From assembly GCF_947039875.1 (NCBI RefSeq), contig NZ_CAMRAN010000004.1, forward strand, positions 1 through 64,000: a stretch of DNA of 64,000 nucleotides, read 5' to 3'. The position numbers were made by a program, and so were the translations under genes. A model generated the notes under the pieces. It did not search any database, was not told where the DNA came from, and was given only the letters and a program-made list of their open reading frames with translations. The stretch's first letter is position 1, and every line of letters begins with the position of its first letter. The DNA comes from an uncultured Photobacterium sp. Its GTDB lineage: Bacteria; Pseudomonadota; Gammaproteobacteria; Enterobacterales; Vibrionaceae. Of the stretch, positions 25,537-34,681 are shown one piece after another.

Positions 25537-26859
25537 ATGTTTATTAAGAATAATACAGTTCAACATGCTGATGGTTTTTTAAATAGAACACCGATATTCC
25601 AATTTTTATTATTATCATCAGTATTTGCACTTTGGTCTGCGGCAGCTGCTCTGAACGATGTATTGATTACGCAATTTAAATCAATTTTTGAACTGTCTAA
25701 TTTTGCTTCCGCATTAGTACAGTCAGCGTTTTATGGCGCTTACTTTTTAGTGGCTATTCCAGCCTCGATGGTTGTGAAAAAAACCTCTTATAAATTAGCG
25801 ATTTTATTAGGTTTAGCATTGTATATTTTTGGCTGTTTGATGTTCTTCCCTGCATCTCATGCCGGTACATATACCATGTTCTTAGCCGCAATTTTTTGTA
25901 TTGCGATTGGACTATCGTTCCTTGAAACATCATGTAATACCTACTCTGCAATGATTGGTGAGCCTGAGCGTGCAACATTACGTTTAAACGTTTCTCATAC
26001 GATCAATGCGATGGGCTACATTATTGGTTTATTACTGGGTAAACATTTAATTTTCCAAGAAGGTGTTGATGTTGGTCATATGATGGCAACGTTAACCGGT
26101 CCTGAACTTGAAGCGTTTAAATACCAAGTATTACAACAAACATTAGAACCGTACAAATGGCTAGTCGGTGTAATAGCAACTATCGCTATCTTAATTGCGA
26201 TTACTGAATACCCTAACTGTAAAGCAGCGACAGACAGTAAAGATAATCAGCCATCATTTGGTGAGACACTGTCTTACCTAATGGGCAATAAACGTTTCTT
26301 TAAAGGTATTGCGACTCAGTTTGCTTATGTTGGTATGCAGGTAGCAGTATGGTCATTCACCATTCGTTTGGCGTTAGAGTTAGATCATAATATGGTTGAG
26401 CATGATGCGGCTAACTACTTATTGTATGCCTTCATTATGTACTTCTTAGGTAAGTTATTAGCAAACTACTTATTCACTAAAACGGCACAAGAAAATGTAT
26501 TAATGGGCTACTCAGCAATCGGCTTTCTTTGCTTGATGTATGTCACCTTTGTTCCTAATTTCAGCGCTGTTTGGGTTGCAGTGGGTACGTCAGCCTTGTT
26601 TGCACCTTGCTGGGCTACAATTTTTGCTTCTACCTTACAATCTGTTGATACACGTTACACAGAAACAGCGGGTGGTTTTGTGGTGATGTCTATTATCGGT
26701 GGTGCGGCTATTCCTGTGATTCAAGGTCTACTTGCCGATAATATTGGCCTACAGTCTTCTTTCATTGTCAGTGCATTGTGTTTTGCTGTGGTATTTGTTT
26801 ACTTCATGAATGAGAAGAAATACAAACAACAATTCAATTTTGTGGCTGCTAAAGCGTAA
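25537..26859 (+). CDS. FucP-type MFS sugar permease (probable ribose:H+ symporter)
   Basis: The 440-residue protein has twelve predicted helices and the character of the FucP (fucose:H+ symporter) branch of MFS: FALWSAAAALNDVLITQFK in helix 1, VQSAFYGAYFLVAIPAS in helix 2, GLSFLETSCNTYSAMIGEPE in the helix 4-5 region and AGGFVVMSIIGGAAIPVIQG late in the second half. It sits between rbsD and rbsK, so ribose is the most likely cargo; it replaces the RbsABC importer usual in enterobacteria. A GGAAG ribosome binding site precedes it. Confidence 0.85.
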   Translation: MFIKNNTVQHADGFLNRTPIFQFLLLSSVFALWSAAAALNDVLITQFKSIFELSNFASALVQSAFYGAYFLVAIPASMVVKKTSYKLAILLGLALYIFGCLMFFPASHAGTYTMFLAAIFCIAIGLSFLETSCNTYSAMIGEPERATLRLNVSHTINAMGYIIGLLLGKHLIFQEGVDVGHMMATLTGPELEAFKYQVLQQTLEPYKWLVGVIATIAILIAITEYPNCKAATDSKDNQPSFGETLSYLMGNKRFFKGIATQFAYVGMQVAVWSFTIRLALELDHNMVEHDAANYLLYAFIMYFLGKLLANYLFTKTAQENVLMGYSAIGFLCLMYVTFVPNFSAVWVAVGTSALFAPCWATIFASTLQSVDTRYTETAGGFVVMSIIGGAAIPVIQGLLADNIGLQSSFIVSALCFAVVFVYFMNEKKYKQQFNFVAAKA

Positions 26860-26869
26860 TGTTCTGTTA

Positions 26870-26899
26870 TGACCACTCAATCATGGGTGGTCAGTTTTT
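26870..26899 (+). terminator. Terminator-like hairpin inside the ribose cluster
   Basis: A 10-bp stem (TGACCACTCA / TGGGTGGTCA, one G-U pair) with loop ATCA is followed by GTTTTT. It lies between the permease stop and the DUF4432 ribosome binding site, so it should reduce transcription of the downstream genes relative to rbsD and the permease. Confidence 0.75.
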
Positions 26900-26912
26900 G
26901 GAGGAATTAAAT

Positions 26913-27929
26913 ATGTTTACCTTACTGTTATATAAAGAAAATTTCACAAAACAGAGAACCTTGATCGCTCAGTCTGAACATTTTGAGATCCATAGCTTTC
27001 TATATAATTCAGGTGTGCATGCCATTGAAATTAAAAACGCAAAAGGGCATTTAGTCGTATTACCTTTTATGGGACAGATGATTTGGGATGCCCAGTTTTT
27101 GAATACTGATTTATGCATGAAAAATATGTTCTCTGAACCAAAATTTGCCAAAACAGTCGTTGAAACTTATGGGTGTTTTGCTTTTCATGCTGGCATGATT
27201 CGTATGGGATGCCCATCGCCACAAGATGATCATGTATTACATGGTGAAATGCCTTGCGCAACAATGGATACTGCGTGGTTAGAGATTGATAATGATCGTG
27301 TTGTTATCAAAGGCTCTTATGAATATGTAATGGGATTTGGCGATCACTACTTAGCGACGCCTTCAGTACAGTTGAATAAAGATGTCAGCCTCTTTGATAT
27401 TAATATGGTGGTGAAAAACCTTGCCTCTGTGAATATGCCGTTGCAGTATATGTGTCACATTAACGCCACATATGTTGAAAATGCAGTGATGACGCAGAAT
27501 ATTCCAGACAGTGCTTTAATGTTACGAGAAAGTGTACCTGCGCACGTACAACCGACATCACAGTGGTTGGCATATAACGAAGGTTTGAAAACATCAGCAC
27601 CGATTTCAATATTAGATCAACCAGAAATGCATGATCCTGAAGTGGTGTATTGCATGGATGATATTGCTCGTTATGTTGATAAAGCCGTATTTAAGATGCA
27701 GATTGATGCTGATAAGTACCTGCAAACTGAGTTTGATACCCATGACTTTAATTGTGCGACACGATGGTTATTGTGCAATGGTGATCAACAAGTTGCGGCA
27801 TTTGCATTGCCTGCAACGTGTCGACCTGAAGGTTTCTTAGCCGCTAAAGAGAAGGGTACTTTGATTTATCTTCAACCGAATGAAGAGCGTTGTTTTAGTG
27901 TACGTACAGGTATTTGCCAATCGTTCTAA
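26913..27929 (+). CDS. DUF4432 / aldose 1-epimerase-like protein
   Basis: I start at ATG 26913, 7 bases after GGAGG, giving 338 residues; the frame is open back to 26859 but that would include the hairpin. The protein has the all-beta character of galactose mutarotase-like folds, with GHLVVLPFMGQMIWDAQFL near the start, a His-rich centre (FAFHAGMIRMGCPSPQDDHVLHGEMP) and YMCHINATYVENA. DUF4432 proteins are thought to bind sugars or interconvert anomers. Its place between the permease and rbsK suggests a role in handling ribose or a related pentose. Confidence 0.75.
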   Translation: MFTLLLYKENFTKQRTLIAQSEHFEIHSFLYNSGVHAIEIKNAKGHLVVLPFMGQMIWDAQFLNTDLCMKNMFSEPKFAKTVVETYGCFAFHAGMIRMGCPSPQDDHVLHGEMPCATMDTAWLEIDNDRVVIKGSYEYVMGFGDHYLATPSVQLNKDVSLFDINMVVKNLASVNMPLQYMCHINATYVENAVMTQNIPDSALMLRESVPAHVQPTSQWLAYNEGLKTSAPISILDQPEMHDPEVVYCMDDIARYVDKAVFKMQIDADKYLQTEFDTHDFNCATRWLLCNGDQQVAAFALPATCRPEGFLAAKEKGTLIYLQPNEERCFSVRTGICQSF

Positions 27930-27946
27930 ATCGTTATCAATGAGAG

Positions 27947-27992
27947 TTTACTCTCTCCTAAATGTTATTTAATGATGATAGGAGAGAGTAAA
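27947..27992 (+). terminator. Strong hairpin between the DUF4432 gene and rbsK
   Basis: A perfect 13-bp stem TTTACTCTCTCCT / AGGAGAGAGTAAA with a 20-nt loop. A T-rich tract (TTTTGATTTTTTATTTT) follows only after about 10 bases, so it may be a weak terminator or a processing site. Confidence 0.6.
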
Positions 27993-28101
27993 ATGGATGC
28001 TTTTGATTTTTTATTTTAACGGTTTATTTAACTAAAAATTAAAATCATCCATTTTTGTTATGTTCTACTAGAAAGGCTCATAAAGAGTCGAGGAAAATCC
28101 T

Positions 28102-29019
28102 ATGAATAAGTTAGTGGTATTAGGTAGTGTTAACGCTGACCATGTTCTGCAAGTCCCTTCTTTCCCACGCCCAGGCGAGACGCTTCACGGTCGTAATTAT
28201 CAAGTTATTCCTGGGGGAAAAGGGGCTAACCAAGCGGTGGCTGCTGCGCGTTTACATGCAGATATCGGCTTTATTGCTTGTGTAGGAGATGATTCATTTG
28301 GAATCAATATTCGTGAAAACTTCCGCATGGATGGCATTGATATTACGGCCGTAAAAATGGAGCCGAATTGCCCCACTGGTATTGCAATGATTCAAGTATC
28401 AGATTGCGGTGAGAACAGTATTTGTCTTTCTGCTGAAGCGAACGCAAAGTTAACAGCTAGTGCGATTGAAGCTGATTTAGATCGTATTCGTGATGCTGAT
28501 TATTTATTGATGCAATTAGAAACGCCGTTATGTGGCATTGAAAAAGCGGCGCAAGTTGCTAAAGACGCAAATACTATGGTGATCTTAAATCCGGCACCAG
28601 CGCGCGTATTGTCTGATGAATTATTAGCCTGTGTGGATATGATCACCCCCAATGAAACCGAAGCGGAAGTATTGACTGGGGTAACGGTTACTGATGCTGA
28701 AAGTGCGCAACAAGCGGCGAATATTCTGCATGCAAAGGGAATTAAAACGGTAATGATTACCCTTGGTGCTAAAGGTGTATGGCTAAGTCAGGATGGACGT
28801 GGAGACATTATTGCAGGCTTTAACGTTGAAGTGACTGATACAACGGCGGCGGGTGATACGTTTAACGGTGCATTCGTGACTGGTTTGTTAGATGGTTTAG
28901 CTTTAGAATCAGCAATCAAATTTGCTCATGCGGCGGCGGCTATTTCCGTGACGCGTTTTGGTGCTCAAACATCAATTCCAACCCGTAAAGAGGTTGAAGA
29001 TTTTCTTGCACAGCAATAA
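28102..29019 (+). CDS. rbsK: Ribokinase
   Basis: The 305-residue PfkB-family kinase phosphorylates D-ribose to ribose 5-phosphate. Motifs: substrate-binding GSVNADHVLQVPSFPRPGET and GGKGANQAVAAARL near the N-terminus, NPAPARVL and TPNETEAEVLTG in the centre, and the catalytic DTTAAGDTFNGAF with Asp as base. Length matches RbsK (~306). AGGA precedes the ATG. It follows the DUF4432 gene and precedes rbsR by 32 bases. Confidence 0.95.
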   Translation: MNKLVVLGSVNADHVLQVPSFPRPGETLHGRNYQVIPGGKGANQAVAAARLHADIGFIACVGDDSFGINIRENFRMDGIDITAVKMEPNCPTGIAMIQVSDCGENSICLSAEANAKLTASAIEADLDRIRDADYLLMQLETPLCGIEKAAQVAKDANTMVILNPAPARVLSDELLACVDMITPNETEAEVLTGVTVTDAESAQQAANILHAKGIKTVMITLGAKGVWLSQDGRGDIIAGFNVEVTDTTAAGDTFNGAFVTGLLDGLALESAIKFAHAAAAISVTRFGAQTSIPTRKEVEDFLAQQ

Positions 29020-29051
29020 ATAAGCGTAATTATTCACCAAGGATCAACAAC

Positions 29052-30059
29052 ATGGCTACGATGAAAGATATCGCAAAATTAGCTGGGGTTTCTACATCCA
29101 CGGTGAGTCATGTTATTAATAAAACCCGCTTTGTCAGTGATGAAATATCAGAGCGGGTTAATAACGCGGCAAAAGAACTGCATTATAACGGGCCATCAGT
29201 GTTGGCACGTAGTTTTAAAGTTAATCGCACTAAAACATTTGGCATGTTGGTGACGACATCAACCAACCCATTTTTCGGTGAAGTGGTAAAAGGTGTTGAG
29301 CGTAGCTGTTATCAAAATGGGTATAGCCTTATTTTGTGTAATACCGAAGGTGATCACCAACGGATGCGTGAATCTATCAATACATTATTACAAAAGCGGG
29401 TTGATGGGTTGATCTTAATGTGTTCATCATTAGAAGGTGAACGTATTGATGTGTTTGAACAATATCCTGATATTCCCGTTGTAGTAATGGATTGGGGACC
29501 GATGTTGTTTACTAGCGACAAGATTCAAGATAATTCTCTACGGGGCGGCTATATGGCAACCCAATATTTGATTGAATCAGGTCATGTTGATATTGGTTGT
29601 ATAACCGGACCATTGATTAGACATCAAGCTCAAATGCGTTATGAAGGTTATAAACGCGCGATGAATGAGGCGGGTTTAGCCTTTCATGCTGAGTGGATCA
29701 TTGAATCCGATTTTGAATGTGAAGGTGGCTATGATGCCTTTATGAAAATGAAGCAACATGGTGTGCTACCAAGTGCTATTTTTGTCTCTAATGACATGAT
29801 GGCATTAGGGGTGATGAATGCGGCTAATGAGTGTGATATTCGTGTTCCTGATGATTTATCTGTGATTGGTTATGATGACATCCATATTGCTAAATTTATG
29901 TCACCAGCGTTGACGACTATTCACCAGCCAAAGTATCGCTTAGGGCAGGCTGCGGTTGAAACTTTATTAACCCGTTTAGATCATCAGGCAAGTGCAACAC
30001 AAGTGATTCAAATTGAACCTACATTAGTGACTCGAAACAGTGTCAAAATAGTCAATTAG
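29052..30059 (+). CDS. rbsR: LacI-family repressor of the ribose cluster
   Basis: The 335-residue protein has the LacI helix-turn-helix at the very N-terminus (MATMKDIAKLAGVSTSTVSHVINKTRFVS) with hinge, followed by a periplasmic-binding-protein-like effector domain (FGMLVTTSTNPFFGEVVKGV, SNDMMALGVMNA, VPDDLSVIGYDDIHIAKFMSPALTTI). It most resembles RbsR in the RbsR/PurR branch. It is co-oriented with rbsK and ends the cluster, and the two GAAACGTTTC operators upstream of rbsD are its likely targets. Ribose as the inducer is inferred from context. Confidence 0.9.
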   Translation: MATMKDIAKLAGVSTSTVSHVINKTRFVSDEISERVNNAAKELHYNGPSVLARSFKVNRTKTFGMLVTTSTNPFFGEVVKGVERSCYQNGYSLILCNTEGDHQRMRESINTLLQKRVDGLILMCSSLEGERIDVFEQYPDIPVVVMDWGPMLFTSDKIQDNSLRGGYMATQYLIESGHVDIGCITGPLIRHQAQMRYEGYKRAMNEAGLAFHAEWIIESDFECEGGYDAFMKMKQHGVLPSAIFVSNDMMALGVMNAANECDIRVPDDLSVIGYDDIHIAKFMSPALTTIHQPKYRLGQAAVETLLTRLDHQASATQVIQIEPTLVTRNSVKIVN

Positions 30060-30271
30060 AATAAGTAATAGCTTCGACTTTATCGAGCTAATAACAAGTG
30101 AATAGATTACCGTTAGATGATAAGTTTCCCCCGCTTGTCATATTTTTTTATCTTACATAGCATGATGTTATCTCAATAGATTATAATTTAACTATCGCTA
30201 TTTTTCAGATAGCGCTGAGATTTAAAATAGCATACTCAATAAGCGGTACTTTGAGAGAGGCGAGATAATCT

Positions 30272-31204
30272 ATGCGCAAAGTAGATGATTCACTTGCAGT
30301 CTGGTTACAGGCGTTTAATCATGAATTAGCCACTACAATGATTGCGGGTGTTGAATTTAGTACGACCAATGTACGAGCAGGTCTAGCGACTATAACTCGA
30401 ACATACATTACTGAGATACCACATATAGATATGGTCGTTGATGACATTATCGAACATGTGCCTATTCGTGTTTATCATCCTCAGCCACAAACAGCCTTAC
30501 CTGTATTAGTGTATTTACATGGTGGTGGGCATGTTGCGGGTAGTCTTGACGTTTATGATCCTATCTGCCGTAAATTGGCCTTAGCTTGCCAGTATATTAT
30601 TGTGGCGATTGACTATCGTCTAGCCCCCGAATATCCCTATCCCGCTGCGATTAATGATGTACGATTGTGCTTACAACATCTTTTTTCACGACTTAATAAT
30701 ATGGCGGTTAATTATATTCCTTACCTTGCTATTGGCGGTGATTCTGCTGGTGGCGCTCTGGCGGCAACCGTGTGTGCGATGGTACAAAATGACGAGGTAT
30801 ATATTAGTAAACAAGTGCTTATATATCCTAGCCTTGATTACACATTGTCTTTACCTTCGGTGGTGATGAATGGTAATGATTATTTTCTTCAGATAAATAA
30901 AGTGCAATGGTATTTCGATCAATACTTTCAAAATAACCAAGATCGATACACGGCATCACCGTTATGGTTACCAATCCGCATTGGTTTTCCATCTACGTTA
31001 GTGATTACGACCGAGTTTTGCCCCTTAAAGGATGAAGGCATTGCTTATTACAATAAATTACGTCAGCAAGGCATTAATGCGCAACATTATCATGTATCTG
31101 ATATGGTACATGCGTTTTTAAACTTAGAATATGTGGTACCGCAGCATTGTCGGCAATTGTACACTGTGATTGGAGAGTTTTTAAGAATGGATGAGACTGA
31201 ATAA
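30272..31204 (+). CDS. Alpha/beta hydrolase of the hormone-sensitive-lipase family
   Basis: The 310-residue protein shows the HSL-type oxyanion motif HGGGHVAGS (~residue 90), the nucleophile elbow GGDSAGGAL (Ser ~160) and the late catalytic His in DMVHAFLN (~275), with DYRLAPEYPYPAAINDV between. Such enzymes are cytoplasmic esterases or deacetylases for short-chain substrates. No signal peptide. It lies 210 bp after rbsR as a separate transcription unit, so sugar deacetylation is possible but unproven. GAGAGAGG precedes the ATG. Confidence 0.85.
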   Translation: MRKVDDSLAVWLQAFNHELATTMIAGVEFSTTNVRAGLATITRTYITEIPHIDMVVDDIIEHVPIRVYHPQPQTALPVLVYLHGGGHVAGSLDVYDPICRKLALACQYIIVAIDYRLAPEYPYPAAINDVRLCLQHLFSRLNNMAVNYIPYLAIGGDSAGGALAATVCAMVQNDEVYISKQVLIYPSLDYTLSLPSVVMNGNDYFLQINKVQWYFDQYFQNNQDRYTASPLWLPIRIGFPSTLVITTEFCPLKDEGIAYYNKLRQQGINAQHYHVSDMVHAFLNLEYVVPQHCRQLYTVIGEFLRMDETE

Positions 31205-31205
31205 A

Positions 31206-31245
31206 AAGCCGTAAGTAAACGTATTAAATGATTTACTTACGACTT
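31206..31245 (+). terminator. Hairpin after the esterase gene
   Basis: AAGCCGTAAGTAAA / TTTACTTACGACTT form a 14-bp stem with one mismatch and a 12-nt loop. A T tract is missing on the plus strand. Confidence 0.55.
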
Positions 31246-31527
31246 AGTGGTTGAGAAATAGTTGTTTCATTATTCAAATATTGACTCTAGTAATAAATAT
31301 AAACCGCGTAGTAAATCCATCTAACACCTTCCATAGTTTGTATATATTTCATCATTTTCTTCTTATCCAGAATAGTGTGGTTGCGTATTAAGTCAATGGC
31401 TATTGCTGTAAAAAAGTGCATATTGTGAATCTTAATCACGATTTGTTATTAATGAGTAACAACGGGTGTTTTAAACTGTATTTTTTGAATACTATTAGGT
31501 TATCAATAAAATACATAAGGATAGCCA
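31246..31527. other. Intergenic region before the SemiSWEET gene
   Basis: AT-rich, no gene seen. An AAGGA ribosome binding site precedes the next gene. Confidence 0.3.
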
Positions 31528-31824
31528 ATGATTCCTCGTCTTAAACGTTTAGCAAGCGCATTTGAACCGTTTATGTTGTTAATGGGTATCGTAGGGCCTT
31601 TAGCAACATTACCGCAGTTGTTTAAGTTGTTCTTTTCTCATACAGAACACGCATTGGGATTATCATTAACCACATGGGTACTTTATGCCTTATTAGCGGC
31701 ATTATGGGCTGTATATGGCTTTGTTCATAAAAATCCCCCGATTTGGGTTGGTAATAGCTTGGGGTTTTTAATGGATATGGCAATGGTGATTGGTATTTTT
31801 TGGCATACTGGTGGCACGTTTTAA
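31528..31824 (+). CDS. SemiSWEET / PQ-loop family small transporter
   Basis: The 98-residue protein has three predicted membrane helices with the PQ-loop signature LATLPQLFKLF in helix 1, SLTTWVLYALLAALWAVYGF for helix 2 and WVGNSLGFLMDMAMVIGIFW for helix 3. This is the three-helix SemiSWEET arrangement; dimers carry small sugars down their gradient. It lies just upstream of the glycosaminoglycan cluster but is transcribed separately, so cargo is unknown. Confidence 0.8.
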   Translation: MIPRLKRLASAFEPFMLLMGIVGPLATLPQLFKLFFSHTEHALGLSLTTWVLYALLAALWAVYGFVHKNPPIWVGNSLGFLMDMAMVIGIFWHTGGTF

Positions 31825-32033
31825 GGCTATGTACGATTGTTGTATGTAGTTTGTTTACCAATGGTCATTGCTTTCATTTTTACATATATTCAGCTTTCAG
31901 TTGTGATATTGTGGCTAAAACTGAAGTTATGATCATTTTTCAATCGGAAAAGAGTGACAATGGCACTTTGTTGCTTTCATTTTATCCAGTACCGTAATTA
32001 AACGAAAATTAATAACGGAAGGATAAAGGAATA

Positions 32034-34478
32034 ATGAAACATGCTAATTTAGCGGTATCTATTGCCGTAGCGTTATCGACATTGATTGTACCTACCTTTG
32101 TATTTGCTCAATCTAACTCTGCTTTGATTGTTAGCCATCAACAATCACAATCGCTGGTGGAATATCAAGCATTGCGCCAACGTTGGGCGGCGAGCTTTCT
32201 TGGTGATGCCACTATTCCCTTTGATGAAACTTTAAAACAAACTGTTATTACAACTAATAATGCTGCTAATCGATATTGGTCATCAATGTTAACCGTGTCG
32301 ACACGGACGAGTCTGTGGAGTGATGTGGTATTAGATGATCAAACTGATGTCGGTAAAAAGGTTTTAGGGGCTAATCTTCGAACCTCTTACCAGCGGCTAT
32401 TTAGTATGGCAAAAGCTTATCGTTTACGTGATGGGTCGCTTCAAAATAATTCAGCGTTATTAAATGCGGTTATCGATGGAATGACATTTCTAAATCAACA
32501 TTATTATAAAGTTGGTGCTAAAGAATGGGGTAATTGGTGGCACTGGGAGCTTGGTACGCCCAAAGATATACATAATATTTTAGTGTTGTTATATGACCAA
32601 TTACCGCTGCAACTAATTACCGCTCATACTCAAGCAACCCGTTATTTTACGCCAGAGGCAACCCATTTAGGTGCTGGGCCTGGTGCTGATGTGTCAAGTA
32701 ATCCTCATTACCGTTTATCAACAGGGGGTAACCGCACTGATAATACTCAAGTAGTTATTTTGCGTGGTATTTTGGATAACAATAGTGCTGAAATAGAAGC
32801 CGCTATTGCTGCTTTATCACCTGTATTGGCGGAAGTGACAACCAGTGATGGCTTTTATAGTGACGGTAGCTTTTTACAGCATTATGATATTGCTTATAAC
32901 GGTACTTACGGCAATGTGTTACTTAATGGCCTCGGTGCACAATTAGATTTGGTTGCGGGATCACCTTGGCAAGCTACTGATCCTGTGCTTAAAAATATTT
33001 ATCCAATTATTTTTAAAAGTTACGCGCCATTATTAGAGCGTGGCACCATGATGGAGTTTGTGAACGGTCGTGCTATATCTCGGCCAACAGAGCAAGGTCA
33101 TCAGGTTGGGCATTTAGTGATTGCTTCACTGTTACATTATCTTGATGGTGCTGATCCACAAACAAAATTGCGGTTACAAGATTTAATTAAAACTCAAATT
33201 ATTCAAGATACTTCCCTCGACTTTTTTACCTCGATTAATCACGTTGGAAATTACCAAAAAGCAAAACTATTAGTGGCTGATTCCAGTATTAATGGTGAGC
33301 AACAGTTACAAGGTTTCTTTAACTATCCAGCGATGGATAGAGTTGTCTATCGTGGTGATGATTGGAGCTTTAGTTTAGCGATGCACTCAAGTCGGTTAGG
33401 TAATTTTGAGTGTATGAATAATGAAAACAAACAAGGATGGTTTACTGGCGATGGCATGGGCTATCTCTACAATGGTCAGCTTGATCATTATCAGAATTAT
33501 TGGCCAGCAGTAAACCGTTACCGCTTAGAAGGGACAACCGTCGATAATCAATTGATGTCTGATTGTGGTGGCCAGCGAAATCAAATTCGAGGTGGTCGTC
33601 AAACACAAATGGATTGGGTTGGCTCGGTGCGTTTTGACGATATTGGTGCTGCTGGAATGATGTTTAGTAATTGGAGTAACACGTTAACAGCTAAAAAGTC
33701 ATGGTTTATGTTTGAAGATGAGATCGTGATGTTAGGCTCTGATATTAAATCAACTATTCAAGCTGATATTACCACCACAGTAATGAACCGAAAGTTGGCT
33801 GATAGGGGAAATAATACGTTATATGTTAATGGTAAGCGTTGGCAACCGCAGTTAAATCAATTATTGAAATTACGAACATTAACCCTTGGCAATGATGAAC
33901 TTGATGACAGTGATATTAGCTATGTATTTCTAAAACCAACAACGGTTACTGTTGCACAACAACTAAGGACAGGGGATTGGAGTGATATTGGAACGCGTAG
34001 TGGACAAGTAAGTGCTAACTTTGTTTCTGCTGAAATAGCACAAACACCTGAAAATGATCACTATGCATACGTCGTTATGCCTAATGCTAATAAAGACGAT
34101 GTGCAGGACTTTATTGATGAAATGCCAATTAAAGTTCGTCGTAATGATAATTTAGCCCATATTATCATCCATAAAGATAAAGAGGTAACAGCGGCTAACG
34201 TCTGGACAGAACAAGGCGTTATGATCACCAAGCAAATCACGGCATTTTCAAAAATGGCACTAATAATTGAAAAAGATGATCGCGAATTAGAGATTGCAGT
34301 TAGTGATCCATTACAGACGCAGACAACGTTATATATGAAGTTAACAAAGCCTGTTCAAATTGAAAGTGATGCAGAGCAACGATTACAACTTGATAGTCAA
34401 GGCAACCTGATGATCAATGTAGAAGGATTAATTGGTCAAAGCTACCACTTCGCGCTGAAAGTCGTCTCCGCTGATTAA
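32034..34478 (+). CDS. Polysaccharide lyase family 8 (chondroitin/hyaluronate-type lyase)
   Basis: The 814-residue protein has a signal peptide (MKHANLAVSIAVALSTLIVPTFVFAQ). The N-terminal alpha-toroid carries the PL8 signatures NWWHWELGTPKDIHNIL, TGGNRTDN and DGSFLQHYDIAYNGTYGNVLL with catalytic Asn, His and Tyr, and FVNGRAISR with the catalytic Arg. The rest is the beta-sandwich (super-sandwich plus C-terminal domains). PL8 enzymes cut hyaluronan, chondroitin or xanthan by beta-elimination, releasing unsaturated uronyl disaccharides. The adjacent sulfatase system and the tagatose-bisphosphate aldolase favour chondroitin sulfate. It ends in a strong terminator, so it is transcribed alone. 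Confidence 0.9.
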   Translation: MKHANLAVSIAVALSTLIVPTFVFAQSNSALIVSHQQSQSLVEYQALRQRWAASFLGDATIPFDETLKQTVITTNNAANRYWSSMLTVSTRTSLWSDVVLDDQTDVGKKVLGANLRTSYQRLFSMAKAYRLRDGSLQNNSALLNAVIDGMTFLNQHYYKVGAKEWGNWWHWELGTPKDIHNILVLLYDQLPLQLITAHTQATRYFTPEATHLGAGPGADVSSNPHYRLSTGGNRTDNTQVVILRGILDNNSAEIEAAIAALSPVLAEVTTSDGFYSDGSFLQHYDIAYNGTYGNVLLNGLGAQLDLVAGSPWQATDPVLKNIYPIIFKSYAPLLERGTMMEFVNGRAISRPTEQGHQVGHLVIASLLHYLDGADPQTKLRLQDLIKTQIIQDTSLDFFTSINHVGNYQKAKLLVADSSINGEQQLQGFFNYPAMDRVVYRGDDWSFSLAMHSSRLGNFECMNNENKQGWFTGDGMGYLYNGQLDHYQNYWPAVNRYRLEGTTVDNQLMSDCGGQRNQIRGGRQTQMDWVGSVRFDDIGAAGMMFSNWSNTLTAKKSWFMFEDEIVMLGSDIKSTIQADITTTVMNRKLADRGNNTLYVNGKRWQPQLNQLLKLRTLTLGNDELDDSDISYVFLKPTTVTVAQQLRTGDWSDIGTRSGQVSANFVSAEIAQTPENDHYAYVVMPNANKDDVQDFIDEMPIKVRRNDNLAHIIIHKDKEVTAANVWTEQGVMITKQITAFSKMALIIEKDDRELEIAVSDPLQTQTTLYMKLTKPVQIESDAEQRLQLDSQGNLMINVEGLIGQSYHFALKVVSAD

Positions 34479-34497
34479 TTATTCTGTCATTAATATC

Positions 34498-34544
34498 GCC
34501 GTTATTAAGTTACAGATTACCGCTACTTAGTAACGGCATTTTTT
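34498..34544 (+). terminator. Terminator of the PL8 lyase gene
   Basis: A 13-bp stem GCCGTTATTAAGT / ACTTAGTAACGGC (one G-U) followed by ATTTTTTC. Confidence 0.9.
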
Positions 34545-34581
34545 CACTTTCTATTTCATAAGATAAAAATACTTACGTTAT

Positions 34582-34662
34582 CTTTCATTTTTATTCGTTT
34601 GTGATCTTTGCCGCTTTAATCTTTCGTTTTCTTTCGTATGATGTGTTATCAGTATTTCGAAA
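34582..34662. promoter_or_regulatory. Array of CTTTCG-type half-sites, candidate DeoR-family operator
   Basis: CTTTCATTTTTATTCG (34582-34597), CTTTCGTTTTCTTTCG (34621-34636) and TTTCGAAA (34655-34662) lie just upstream of the sulfatase-maturase gene. Spaced TTTC(G/A) repeats are characteristic of operators of DeoR-family sugar repressors such as AgaR. A related pattern occurs before the aldolase gene at 39.3 kb. No DeoR-family gene is in this window. Confidence 0.45.
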
Positions 34663-34681
34663 GCATTTAAAAAGGTTAACT

